Assembly: GCF_947581785.1 (NCBI RefSeq)
Contig: NZ_CANPVO010000015.1
Span: 1-64,000, forward strand
Length of the DNA stretch: 64,000 nucleotides
Direction of reading: 5' to 3'
Origin: Candidatus Palauibacter polyketidifaciens
GTDB lineage: Bacteria > Gemmatimonadota > Gemmatimonadetes > Palauibacterales > Palauibacteraceae
Shown: positions 1 to 8,887 of the stretch, one piece after another
Layout: each line of letters starts with the position of its first letter
How positions within the stretch are numbered: the stretch's first letter is position 1
Translations under genes and position numbers: made by a program
The notes under the pieces: model-generated
Databases searched by the model: none
What the model saw: the letters and a program-made list of their open reading frames with translations, nothing else
What the model was told of the DNA's origin: nothing

Positions 1-1861
1 CCCCCACTTCGACGAGATAGAGGATCATCTCGTTGTCGCCGCGCGAGGCGGCGTTGTGCAGCGCCGTGTAGCCGTTGTGGTCGCGGACGTTCACGTCCGC
101 GCCCAGTTCCTCTACGAGGTACTTCACGGCAGGTATCCAGCCTTCGGGCGTATGGCGGTGCGCGTTGCCCGCGAACCCCTCGCCGTACCCGACGCCGGAG
201 GCCGCGTGGATCGGCATTACGCCCGGTCCGCCCGGGGGCACGGGCGGCAACCCCGAGGCGTCCGGCGCGTTCGCCCGCGCCCGGTCCGCCGCTTCGGCGG
301 CCTCGATCAGCTTGGCCCTCACGTCTTCCGTGAGGTTGTCGAGATCCTTGTCGGGGAACTCCTCCTGCTCCTCCTCCGGCAACTGCTCCCGAATGTCCTG
401 GAGCAGCTTGAGGCGCTCCTCCTGTGGGAGTTCGGCGTACGATGAGTCGCGCAGCGCGTTCAGCGCCTGTTGCCGCAGAAATTCGTCCGGGGAGAGACGC
501 TGGCGCCGGGGGGGCGCCTTGGTCGGGATGTTCGGGTCGGCCCCGTACTCGACGAGGAGCTTCATCGCCTCGACGTCCGTCGCGTAGGCGGCACGCCAGA
601 AGGCGGTGGCGCCGTTCGTGTCGACGAGACCGCAGTTCCGGTTGCCGCAGCCGGTGTAGACCATGTACCACGGATGCCGCGTGATCCGGTGGTTGGGGTC
701 CGCGCCCGCATCGAGCAGCGCGCGCGCCACCTCCAGGTAGTTCGCGCTCTGGAGCGGGCGCTCCTGCGGTTGCGGGAACCGCGTGCGCGGCTGCCAGCGG
801 GCGTTGATGACGGCCCACAGCGGCGAGACACCGTTGAGTTCGGCGGCGATGTTCGGGTCCGCACCCCGCTCGAGGAGCATGAGCACGAGGTCGAACTGGC
901 CGTTGATCGCGGCCATCACGAGCGGGCTCGTCCCGTCCGCCGCGCTCACCACGTCGATGTCCGCTCCTCCGTCGAGGAGGGCGACGGTCGACTCCACGTA
1001 CCCCTGCCGCACCGCGTGCAGGAGCGGCGTGAGGCCGCCGATCTTCTCGACCGGGGGCAGGAAGAGACGGCTGAAGTCGCTCTCGTCCTCTTCTTCCTCC
1101 TCCTCCTCGGGGAGGCCTTCGGCATACGCCTCGCGGCCTGCCCGCACGGCGGCCTGAAGCTCGCCGGGCGTCGGGGTGCGCGCCTCATCTCCCTCTCCGG
1201 TGAAGGCCTCGAGCACCTCCGTCTCACGCTGCCGCGCCAGGCGGTCCAGCTTTTCCTGCTCGATGATATCGATGACGAGCGACGTGACGTCGGGGTCCGC
1301 GCCGCCCTCCAGGAGCGCGCGGATCGCGTCGGCCCGGTTTCCGGCCGCGGCGAACGTGAGCGGCGTCTGGCCCCACTCCGTCTCGACCGCGTCGGGATCC
1401 GCGCCCGCGTCGAGCAGCACCCGGATCGCGTCGGGGTCGCCGGACGCCGCGGCGAGATGGAGCGGCGTGGCGCCGCTGTTCGCGGTCAGGGCCATCGCGT
1501 CCGAACCCGCCGCGACCAAGCTGCCGAGAATCTCCGCCGAGCCCCGGCGCGCCGCGAGGTGGAGCGGCGTGTACTGCCCGATCCGCGTGACGGCCGCCAC
1601 GTCGGCCCCGGCGTAGATGAGCATGTCGGCGAGTTCCGCGTCGCCCCTGTCGGCGGCCCAGTGCAGGGCGGTCATGCCGTCTCCCTGCGCCGCGTTGACG
1701 TCGAGCCCCTGCCGCAGGAGTTCGCGCACCGTCTCGACTTCGCCGCGCATGGCGGCGTCGGCGACGGGCGAATCGGGCGGCGAATGGGGCGGCGTCCCCG
1801 CCGAGACGAGGACGGCCGCGCAGAGGACCGCGAAGGCGTGCCGGAGCCTGCCCGCCCGCAC
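1..1861 (-). CDS. Exported ankyrin-repeat protein (partial, 3' end outside window)
   Basis: About 620 codons are visible and the frame is still open at the window edge. About ten ankyrin units can be read (for example GMTALHWAA, YTPLHLAA, ATPLHLAA, YTALHNAA, each followed by a helix and a GAD-P/V-N/D turn), interrupted by acidic Glu/Asp-rich inserts around residues 210 and 440. The GTG start sits 2 nt after the stop of the upstream DUF1552 gene and gives a short hydrophobic export signal (AFAVLCAAVLVSAG), so translational coupling is likely. Ankyrin repeats bind proteins; the partner is unknown. The context suggests a role with the DUF1552/DUF1592 module. Identity of the fold is sure, function is not. 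Confidence 0.88.
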   Translation of the reverse strand, partial: MRAGRLRHAFAVLCAAVLVSAGTPPHSPPDSPVADAAMRGEVETVRELLRQGLDVNAAQGDGMTALHWAADRGDAELADMLIYAGADVAAVTRIGQYTPLHLAARRGSAEILGSLVAAGSDAMALTANSGATPLHLAAASGDPDAIRVLLDAGADPDAVETEWGQTPLTFAAAGNRADAIRALLEGGADPDVTSLVIDIIEQEKLDRLARQRETEVLEAFTGEGDEARTPTPGELQAAVRAGREAYAEGLPEEEEEEEDESDFSRLFLPPVEKIGGLTPLLHAVRQGYVESTVALLDGGADIDVVSAADGTSPLVMAAINGQFDLVLMLLERGADPNIAAELNGVSPLWAVINARWQPRTRFPQPQERPLQSANYLEVARALLDAGADPNHRITRHPWYMVYTGCGNRNCGLVDTNGATAFWRAAYATDVEAMKLLVEYGADPNIPTKAPPRRQRLSPDEFLRQQALNALRDSSYAELPQEERLKLLQDIREQLPEEEQEEFPDKDLDNLTEDVRAKLIEAAEAADRARANAPDASGLPPVPPGGPGVMPIHAASGVGYGEGFAGNAHRHTPEGWIPAVKYLVEELGADVNVRDHNGYTALHNAASRGDNEMILYLVEVG

Positions 1862-1863
1862 GT

Positions 1864-3300
1864 TCAGGTCCCCGCGTCCGTCGCGACCGGGTCGGCCTGG
1901 TTGAGCGACATCGGGCCGGTACTGTCGCCGAACTCGTGCATGTCGTCGACGCCGAGGCCGTGCAGGACGGACAGCATGGCGTTCGCCATCGGCGTCCCGT
2001 CGGGCGCCTTGATGTGCAGGTCGCCCTCGAGCATCCCGTTGCCGTGTCCGAGCAGGAAGAGCGGCGCCCGGCGGTGGTTGTGCAGGTTCGCATCGGCCAT
2101 CGGCGACCCCCACAGCACCACGCTCTGGTCGAGCAGGCTCGACTCGCCGTGCATCGTGTTCTTCAGCTTGTCGATCAGGTACGGGAGCTGACCCACGCGG
2201 AACTGGTTGATCCTGTTGAACTCCAGCACCGCCTCCTCCCGGTTCCCGTGGTGGGAGGCCGGGTGGAAGGGCCGGTCCGACTCGCTGTCGGGGAAGACAC
2301 GGTTCTGCGCGTCGCGCCCCGTCTTGAAGGAGATAACGCGCGTCATGTCGGTCTCGAGGGCGAGCACCTGGATGTCGAACAGCATCTGCATGTGCTCGGT
2401 GAACGAATCCGGCACGCCGGCCGGCGCCTCCGGCAGGGCGCGCTCCTCGCCGCTTGAGTTCCGCCCCTCGACCATCTGAATCCGGCGCTCGAGCTCGCGG
2501 ACGTTCGTCAGGTACTGGTCCATGCGGCGCGCGTCTTCCGCGCCGAGGGTGCGCTGCACGGAGGAGACCTCGCCCGAGATCCAGTCGAGGATGCTGCGCC
2601 GCGTGGCCCGCCGCGCTGCCCGCTCCGCCTCGGTACCGCCGGCGCCGAACAGGAGGTCGAAGGCGACCCGCGGATCGCGGATCATGGGCAGCGGTTCCGT
2701 CGGCGACGCCCAACTCAGCGAGTCGGTGTACGCGCACGAGTAGTTGTACGTGCAGCCGCCCGCCTGGTCGAGGTTCTCGATGCAGAACTGCATCGACGGC
2801 ATCGGCGTCTCCTGGCCGAAGCGCTGCGCATAGATCTGATCCATCGAGGTTCCGCAGAAGATGTCGGACCCCTGCGTCTGCTTCGGGTGCGCCTGCGTGA
2901 GGAACACGGCGCTCGACCGGAAGTGGTCCCCGCCGATCTCGGGCGGCGTGAACGCCTCGGCGTTCCGCACATCCGTGTTGCTGATGATCGTCAGGTGCTC
3001 GCGGTACGGCCGCAGCGAGACGAGCGCGCTGTCATCGATGATCTCGAAGTCGCGTCCCGCCTTCTCCGGCGCGAAGAGAAACTTCGTCGCGCCGTGCTCG
3101 CGGTTGCACCCCGCGAGGCCGTGCACCTCCTCGATCGCGATGAGCCGGGTCCCCGTCCCCTCGGTCAGGCTCTTCGCGCTCGTCGATCCCCACAGACGGC
3201 CCGCCGGGACCATCGCATCGAGGAACGGCAGGGCGAGCGTGGCCCCGACCCCACGAATGAAGGTCCTGCGAGGCAGGTGCTGTCCGGTGATGAATTCCAT
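1864..3300 (-). CDS. DUF1552 family exported protein
   Basis: 478 residues. The N-terminus carries a twin-arginine type signal (RRTFIRG followed by ATLALPFLDAM), so export in folded form is expected. The rest matches the DUF1552 family known from Planctomycetes, Acidobacteria and Gemmatimonadota, which is nearly always encoded next to DUF1592-type cytochrome proteins, as here (47 nt downstream of one). A conserved late segment contains VVLWGSPMADANLHNHRRAP, typical of the family end. The biochemical activity of the family is not established. The order DUF1592, DUF1552, ankyrin on one strand with short gaps suggests one operon. Confidence 0.9.
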   Translation of the reverse strand: MEFITGQHLPRRTFIRGVGATLALPFLDAMVPAGRLWGSTSAKSLTEGTGTRLIAIEEVHGLAGCNREHGATKFLFAPEKAGRDFEIIDDSALVSLRPYREHLTIISNTDVRNAEAFTPPEIGGDHFRSSAVFLTQAHPKQTQGSDIFCGTSMDQIYAQRFGQETPMPSMQFCIENLDQAGGCTYNYSCAYTDSLSWASPTEPLPMIRDPRVAFDLLFGAGGTEAERAARRATRRSILDWISGEVSSVQRTLGAEDARRMDQYLTNVRELERRIQMVEGRNSSGEERALPEAPAGVPDSFTEHMQMLFDIQVLALETDMTRVISFKTGRDAQNRVFPDSESDRPFHPASHHGNREEAVLEFNRINQFRVGQLPYLIDKLKNTMHGESSLLDQSVVLWGSPMADANLHNHRRAPLFLLGHGNGMLEGDLHIKAPDGTPMANAMLSVLHGLGVDDMHEFGDSTGPMSLNQADPVATDAGT

Positions 3301-3347
3301 GTTCTCCCTCTCGGAACGTCGGACCGTCGCCCGTCCGCACGGGCCGT

Positions 3348-5861
3348 CTAGCGGCGGTCTTCGGAAACCTCCTCGGAAACTTCCTCTTCTACCGCCGTCG
3401 CGGGCATGGCCCGCTTCATCCTGAAGGCGTCGCCGTTCACAACGCCCATGATCAGCGACGAAAGCTTGTAGTCGTCCTCTTCCGCATCCTCCACGACCGA
3501 CCGGATCCAGGGCTGGTCGTAGTACTCCACGCGGCGGCCGAGCGCGTACGCGGCCAGGTTCTCCGTGAAGTTCCGGAGCAGCGGCAGCGGGCGCGTGAGG
3601 AGCGCATCGACGAGTTCAGGCGGCGTCTGAACCGCCGTCCCATCGTAGAAATCGCCACGCGTGTCGAGCGGCATCCCGTTCTCCCGCAGGCGCCACTTCC
3701 CGGTCACGTCGAAGTTGTCCAGCGCGAGGCCGATCGGGTCCATGAACCGGTGGCAGGAGCGACACGCCGGACTCGCCCGGTGCATCTCCATCCGCTCGCG
3801 CGTCGTGAGCAGCCGTCCGTCCATCGACTCTTCCGTCTCATCCAGGTCCGGCACCCCCGGCGGGGGCGGCGGGGGCGGCGTCCCCAGCAGGACCTCCATC
3901 ACCCACTTGCCCCGCAGCACCGGCGATGTGCGGTTGGCCAGCGAGGTTAGGACGAGGACGCTGCCGTGGCCCAGGATCCCGACACGCTCGTCGCCGGGAT
4001 AACTCACGCGCTGGAAGTCGCGCCCGGCCACACCGTCGAACCCGTAGTGATGGGCTAGGCGTTCGTTCACGAACGTGTAGTCCGCCCGGAAGAAATCGAG
4101 CACGCTCCGGCCCTCGCGGATGAGGCTCTGGAAGAGGAGTTCGGTCTCCCGCTTCATGGCGTCCGCGAGGTTCTCGTCGAAGTTCGGGTAGAAGTTGGGG
4201 TCGGGGCGGACCTTGTAGAGATCCTGCAGCCGCAGCCACTGCGACACGAAGCGCGAACTCAGCGCCTCGGAGCGGGGGTCGGCGAGCATGCGGCGCGCCT
4301 GCCGCTCCAGTTCGCCGGTATCGGACAGCCGCCCTTCGACCGCCGCAGTCCGCAGTTCCTCGTCGGGCGGAAGGCCCCAGAGGAAGAACGAGAGCCGCGA
4401 CGCGAGATCGATGTCCTCCAGCGCGTAGGCCTCTCCGCTCCTGACGCCTTCGGGCTCGCGCTCGAGCCGGAGGACGAAGAAGGGGCTCGCGAGGATGGCC
4501 TCGAGAGCCATGCGCACGCCGACCTCGAACCCGCCCTGCTCGACGCCCATGTCGTAGAACGTCATCAGGCCGTCGACCTCGCTCGGTTCGAGCGGGCGGC
4601 GGTAGGCGCTGCGCGCCAGGTCGGTCAGGATGCCGCGGGCGCAGGGCCGCTCCTCGTCCGACGACGTGGGACGGCAGGTGAAGATGCGCTTGCGGATCGG
4701 CGACTCCGACACGCCGGTCGGGTTGTACGGCCCGCCGACGATGAGATCCTGCAGGTGCGGCAGCGTCGTGACGCCGCCCCCGCCCGAACCGCCGCCGGCG
4801 TTGGACCACGCGTGCGGCCGGATCAGATCCTCGTACGGCCCCTCCTGCTTCCGGATGAAGGCGGCGGACACGCGGTGCTGGCCGGCGCGGACGAAGACCG
4901 GTTCCGAGCCGACGGGCGTGAAGCCGCGGTCATCCGCCCCACCGCCGCGCCGCGTGTAGTGGAGGAGCGCGACCCGCTCGCCGTCGATCGAGATGTCGAC
5001 GTCCTCCATGCGGGAGTTCGCGCCGGAGGTGAAGACGAGCGAGAAGGTGTATTCGCCATCGGCCGGGAACGTGTGCTCCACGACCATCCCGCCGCGCGTC
5101 CCGAATGGGGCCCCTTCCACGTGGTCCCACGGGTGCTGCGAGACGTACTGGGAGTTCTTGTACGTCGTATTGACGGCGGGAGCGTTGCGGTCGCCCACCG
5201 CCATGCGGCTGATCTCCGCCGCCCCGTTCAAGTAGGCGTCGAGGAGCGTCGGCGAGAGCGCCTGTACGTCCGCGATGTTGTCGAAGTTGGCGCTCATCTG
5301 GTCGTTGGGGAGCCACTTCCCGGCGTCGACCTCGAGGCCCAGCAGGTCGCGGATCGCCCGCTCGTACTCGGGGCGGTTGAGCCGCTGGAAGGTGCGGCCG
5401 CCCGGGTTCGGGTCCAGGGCCGCCGCGTCGTCGACGATGGTCTCGAGCGTCTCGACGAGTTCGAGGAGTTCCTCTTCCGCCGGACGGCGCACCCCGGGCG
5501 GCGGCATCATGCCGGCGCGCAGCTTGCGGATCATCTTTTCGGCGGTCTCGGCCTCTTCGTCCGCGGCGTCCACATCGAACGGTTCGAGGTCGAGGTTGCC
5601 CGCAAACCGGCGACTGTTGTGGCAGTTGGTGCAGACGCCCTGGACGATGTCGTTCGGCCCCGCCATGACGGGGGCGGCCGTCGCCGGAGACGGGGACGGG
5701 GCGGGCGTGTGGACGAACTCGGCGACCGAACCGACGCCGGGCTGGCCGGCGGCCCCCTCCACGGCCGCGGCGGACGCGACCCGGCCTTCCTGCGCCGAGA
5801 GGCTCGCGGGGACCGCGAGAACCAGCGCCAGGGCCGCGCCGACCGTGCGGATCGCCATCAT
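3348..5861 (-). CDS. Planctomycete-type cytochrome protein (DUF1587/1595/1592/1588/1585)
   Basis: 837 residues from the ATG at 5861, chosen because AGGAAG lies 8 nt upstream and the start leads directly into a signal peptide (ALALVLAVPASLSAQ); an in-frame ATG at 5885 lacks a good ribosome site. A class-I haem motif CTNCH is at residues 77-81 (PSCyt1-like domain). Then come DUF1587 (around QRLNRPEYERAIRDLLGL), DUF1595, DUF1592 (ASPFFVLRLERE, SQWLRLQDL), DUF1588 with a proline run and a second CRSCH motif near residue 700, and DUF1585 (LAAYALGRRVEYYD). This is the full domain set of the family. It is probably a periplasmic redox protein acting with the DUF1552 product; the substrate is unknown. 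Confidence 0.92.
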   Translation of the reverse strand: MMAIRTVGAALALVLAVPASLSAQEGRVASAAAVEGAAGQPGVGSVAEFVHTPAPSPSPATAAPVMAGPNDIVQGVCTNCHNSRRFAGNLDLEPFDVDAADEEAETAEKMIRKLRAGMMPPPGVRRPAEEELLELVETLETIVDDAAALDPNPGGRTFQRLNRPEYERAIRDLLGLEVDAGKWLPNDQMSANFDNIADVQALSPTLLDAYLNGAAEISRMAVGDRNAPAVNTTYKNSQYVSQHPWDHVEGAPFGTRGGMVVEHTFPADGEYTFSLVFTSGANSRMEDVDISIDGERVALLHYTRRGGGADDRGFTPVGSEPVFVRAGQHRVSAAFIRKQEGPYEDLIRPHAWSNAGGGSGGGGVTTLPHLQDLIVGGPYNPTGVSESPIRKRIFTCRPTSSDEERPCARGILTDLARSAYRRPLEPSEVDGLMTFYDMGVEQGGFEVGVRMALEAILASPFFVLRLEREPEGVRSGEAYALEDIDLASRLSFFLWGLPPDEELRTAAVEGRLSDTGELERQARRMLADPRSEALSSRFVSQWLRLQDLYKVRPDPNFYPNFDENLADAMKRETELLFQSLIREGRSVLDFFRADYTFVNERLAHHYGFDGVAGRDFQRVSYPGDERVGILGHGSVLVLTSLANRTSPVLRGKWVMEVLLGTPPPPPPPGVPDLDETEESMDGRLLTTRERMEMHRASPACRSCHRFMDPIGLALDNFDVTGKWRLRENGMPLDTRGDFYDGTAVQTPPELVDALLTRPLPLLRNFTENLAAYALGRRVEYYDQPWIRSVVEDAEEDDYKLSSLIMGVVNGDAFRMKRAMPATAVEEEVSEEVSEDRR

Positions 5862-5989
5862 TCTGTACGCTTCCTGTCCGGGCATTGAAACCGCTTTTTT
5901 CAACCGGTTCGCACTCGGCGCATTAAAAGATGTATCCGCATAACACGCTAAGCACGGAACCCGCTGTGTGGCAAGCGGCGGGAGCCCAT

Positions 5990-7435
5990 TCAGGAGTCTC
6001 GCCAGCGCACCGATTCGGGGGTGATCTCGTCCACGGTTCGGGCGCCCAGGAGCGCCATCGTGCGCCGGAATCCGTCGTCGAACCACTTGAGGACGAGGTC
6101 CACGCCCCGCTCGCCGCCGGCTCCCAGCGCGTAGAAGTAGGCGCGGCCCGCCAGACAGGCCCTCGCCCCGAGCGCGACGGCCTTCGCGATGTCGCTGCCG
6201 CGGCGGACCCCGCCGTCGATGAAAACATCGAGCCGGTCCCCGACCGAATCCGCGACCGGCTGCAGCAACTCCAGCGTCGGGGGCGCATCGTCGAGTTGTC
6301 GTCCGCCGTGGTTCGAGATCACGATCCCCTCGACGCCCGCCTCCGCCGCCAGGGCAGCGTCTTCGACCGTCTGGATACCCTTGATGACGATGGGACCATC
6401 CCAGATCGAGCGCAGCCAGTCGACATCATCCCAGGCCAGCTTCGGATCGAATTGCCGGTTCACGTATTGTGCGAGACCCATGGCGTCGACGCCCCCCGCC
6501 CCGCCCGCCGTATCCCGGCTCACGGCGCTCGAGAAGACGATCGGTTCGGAGGTGAGGAAGTCCCACGTCCAGCCGGGTTTCCGGATCCCGTCGACGACCG
6601 TGTCGAGGCCGAGCTGCGGGGGGAGCGTGAACCCAAGCCGGACATCGCGCTCGCGCCGCCCGAGCACCGCGACATCGACCGTGAGCAGGAGCGCCTCGTA
6701 GCCGGACTCGCGGGCCCGCTCGACGAGTTCCGCGACCAGGCCGCGGTCCTTCCACACGTAGACCTGGAACCAGCGGGGACCGGAACTGACGGCGGCCACC
6801 TCTTCGATCGAGCGGGTGCCGAGGGTCGAGAGGCTGTAGGTGAGCCCCGCGCGCGCCGCGGCCCGGGCCACGGCGAGTTCGCCCTCCGAATCCGCGATGC
6901 GGCTGAACCCGGTGGGGGCGAGGATGAGCGGCAGCGGGTGGCGCCGGCCGAGGACCGTCACACCGGGATCCACGTTCGTCACATCCCGCAGGACGCGGGG
7001 CCGGAACTCCAGCCGGTGGAAGGCGTTGCAGTTCCGCGCCTGGGTGCGTTCGTCCTCCGCCGCGCCGTCGATGTAGCCGAACACTCCGCGCGGGAGCCGG
7101 CGCCGGGCGACCTCCCGAAGATCCTCGACGCTTGCGCAGCGGCCCAGCCGGCGCGCGACGGGGTTTAACTCGAGCTTCCTGAAGCGGACGACGGAGCGCA
7201 GCGTCCTCAGCACCGAGACCTCCGAAACTCCGAACGCTGCGGCAAAGAGCGTCCCGCCGGCGAAGCCGAGGATCGCGAGCACGGGGGGCCAGATGTCCAC
7301 GAGGGACGCCATGGGGAGCCCCCTGGGCAGCGTGTCGGCGAGGACTTCGATCAGCGCGCCGACGAGGGCCCCGGCCAGCGCCCAGATCAGGGCGACCCGG
7401 GCGATCCCGCGGATGTGTCTGCGCCTCTTCGTCAT
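5990..7435 (-). CDS. FMN-dependent 2-hydroxy-acid dehydrogenase with N-terminal membrane anchor
   Basis: 481 residues. Residues about 95-470 are a complete lactate dehydrogenase/glycolate oxidase (LldD) type FMN barrel: APTGFSRIA near the flavin, TVDVAVLGRRERDVR, the catalytic-His motif SNHGGRQLD near residue 374 and IDGGVRRGSDIAKAVALGA for phosphate binding. Ahead of it lies an unusual extension with a basic start (TKRRRHIRG) and two hydrophobic helices (about 11-32 and 50-70). The ATG overlaps the stop of the upstream aldo-keto reductase/RidA gene by 4 nt (ATGA), supporting the start and coupling. The enzyme should oxidise a 2-hydroxy acid to a 2-oxo acid at the membrane, perhaps feeding quinones; the substrate cannot be read from sequence. 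Confidence 0.9.
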   Translation of the reverse strand: MTKRRRHIRGIARVALIWALAGALVGALIEVLADTLPRGLPMASLVDIWPPVLAILGFAGGTLFAAAFGVSEVSVLRTLRSVVRFRKLELNPVARRLGRCASVEDLREVARRRLPRGVFGYIDGAAEDERTQARNCNAFHRLEFRPRVLRDVTNVDPGVTVLGRRHPLPLILAPTGFSRIADSEGELAVARAAARAGLTYSLSTLGTRSIEEVAAVSSGPRWFQVYVWKDRGLVAELVERARESGYEALLLTVDVAVLGRRERDVRLGFTLPPQLGLDTVVDGIRKPGWTWDFLTSEPIVFSSAVSRDTAGGAGGVDAMGLAQYVNRQFDPKLAWDDVDWLRSIWDGPIVIKGIQTVEDAALAAEAGVEGIVISNHGGRQLDDAPPTLELLQPVADSVGDRLDVFIDGGVRRGSDIAKAVALGARACLAGRAYFYALGAGGERGVDLVLKWFDDGFRRTMALLGARTVDEITPESVRWRDS

Positions 7436-8844
7436 GTCTGCCTCCCGACATGGGCCTCGGCTTCGATCTCGACCCGGTATCCTGACCCGATGAGACCCGC
7501 CTGGACCAGCGTGTTGGCGGGGCGGATGCCGCCGAAGCGTTGACCGTGCGCCCGGGCCACGGGCTCCCAGTCCGCCAGTTCCGGCACGAAGATCCGGGTC
7601 CGGACCACGTCCTCGAGGCGTCCTCCCAGCGCTTCGATCGCCCCCTCGATCTTGTCGATGATGAAGTGGGTCTGCGAGGCGGGGTCGTCCCCACCGACCA
7701 GGCGGTCCCCGTGCGTGGCCGTCGTCCCGGAGACCGCGATGCGGTCGCCCGTCCGTACCGCCCGGCTGTAGCCGGCGAGATCCTCCCACACCGTGCCGGA
7801 ATCCACCCGCATACGGCCGCCGCTCCCGGTGCGGACGGGATACGGCGACGGAAACTCGTCCAGGTGATGGCTGAGGTCGCCCGCCGCGGTCAGATAGGGC
7901 GGTCGCCGATATTCATCCCCGCAGTCTCCGGGAATGGGATCCAGCGGTCTGCTCGCTGCCGCCAGCGTTTTTCGGTCTGCGGCGTCGAGCTTCAGCGACG
8001 AGAGCTGCAGGTTGTCGGCGATGTGCTCGCGGTGCCCCAGCCGGGCGCCAATGATCACGCCCGCCACCGCGGGCCGGTCGAGGATCGCGCGCGCCGCGAC
8101 GTTCGCCATCGACACGCCATGCTTCATCGCCACCGCCCGGACCGCCGCGAGCAGCACCTGAAGGCGGCCCCAGCCGCCCGCCGCCTCGACGAAGCGGCGG
8201 TACTTCATCTCGGACCACGTCTTCACGCCGTCCGGCCCCGGGTCCTCCACATCGAGCCAGCGCCCGGTGAGCAGGCCGCCCGCCAGCGTTCCGTAGGCGA
8301 GGAGCTGGACGCCGTGCCGGAGACAGACCTCCGTCATCGCGCCGGCGGCGCGTCCGTCGAGGAGGGAGTACGAGACCTGGTTCGAGGCCACGTCGATGCC
8401 CGTGTGGCACGCCATGTCGAGGTGGACGGCGTCGAAGTTGGTGAGGCCGAGGTGCCGGATCAGGCCTTCGTCCTTCAGTTCCTGGAGCGCGAACAGGCGG
8501 TCGAGCCAACTTGGATCCGCGTAGCGCCAGGCGTGGAACTGAAGGAGGTCGATCGCGTCCGCACGGAGCCGGTCGAGAGACCGCTCCACGGCTTCGCGCA
8601 CGGTCGCGGGCGTGTGCGGACCGGGCGCGGGCGTCCACTTGGTGAGGAGCTGCATGTCTCCGTCGCGATGCGGGGCCCGGGACGCACACGCACCGGCGAT
8701 CTCCTCGGCCGAACCGTAGTGGTCCGCCATGTCGAACGTCGTGAAGCCGGCCGCCGTGTAGGCGTCCATCGCGGCCGCGGCGGCCTCGACGTCGGTCGGA
8801 CCCTCGCGTTCCAGGTCGGCGACCTGCCACAGTCCGGTCAGCAC
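7432..8844 (-). CDS. Aldo-keto reductase fused to a RidA (YjgF) domain
   Basis: About 470 residues. The first ~310 form an aldo-keto reductase barrel (TFDMADHYGSAEE with the catalytic Tyr, LLTKWTP with Lys, LLQFHAW, GVIIGARLGHREH for NADP). Residues about 340-470 form a complete RidA/YjgF domain (DRIAVSGTTATHG, VVRTRIFV, GIRPANTLVQAGLI, YRVEIEAEAHV). The listed GTG start at 8844 is the first conventional one, but the frame stays open upstream to near 8895 and encodes ERRELAPGLEISR, which looks like the normal first strand, so a CTG start near 8895 overlapping the permease stop is possible. RidA proteins deaminate reactive enamines/imines; the fusion implies reduction linked to removal of such products. 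Confidence 0.87.
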   Translation of the reverse strand: MLTGLWQVADLEREGPTDVEAAAAAMDAYTAAGFTTFDMADHYGSAEEIAGACASRAPHRDGDMQLLTKWTPAPGPHTPATVREAVERSLDRLRADAIDLLQFHAWRYADPSWLDRLFALQELKDEGLIRHLGLTNFDAVHLDMACHTGIDVASNQVSYSLLDGRAAGAMTEVCLRHGVQLLAYGTLAGGLLTGRWLDVEDPGPDGVKTWSEMKYRRFVEAAGGWGRLQVLLAAVRAVAMKHGVSMANVAARAILDRPAVAGVIIGARLGHREHIADNLQLSSLKLDAADRKTLAAASRPLDPIPGDCGDEYRRPPYLTAAGDLSHHLDEFPSPYPVRTGSGGRMRVDSGTVWEDLAGYSRAVRTGDRIAVSGTTATHGDRLVGGDDPASQTHFIIDKIEGAIEALGGRLEDVVRTRIFVPELADWEPVARAHGQRFGGIRPANTLVQAGLIGSGYRVEIEAEAHVGRQT

Positions 8845-8887
8845 CCGCGAGATCTCCAGGCCGGGAGCCAGTTCCCGGCGCTCCGGC

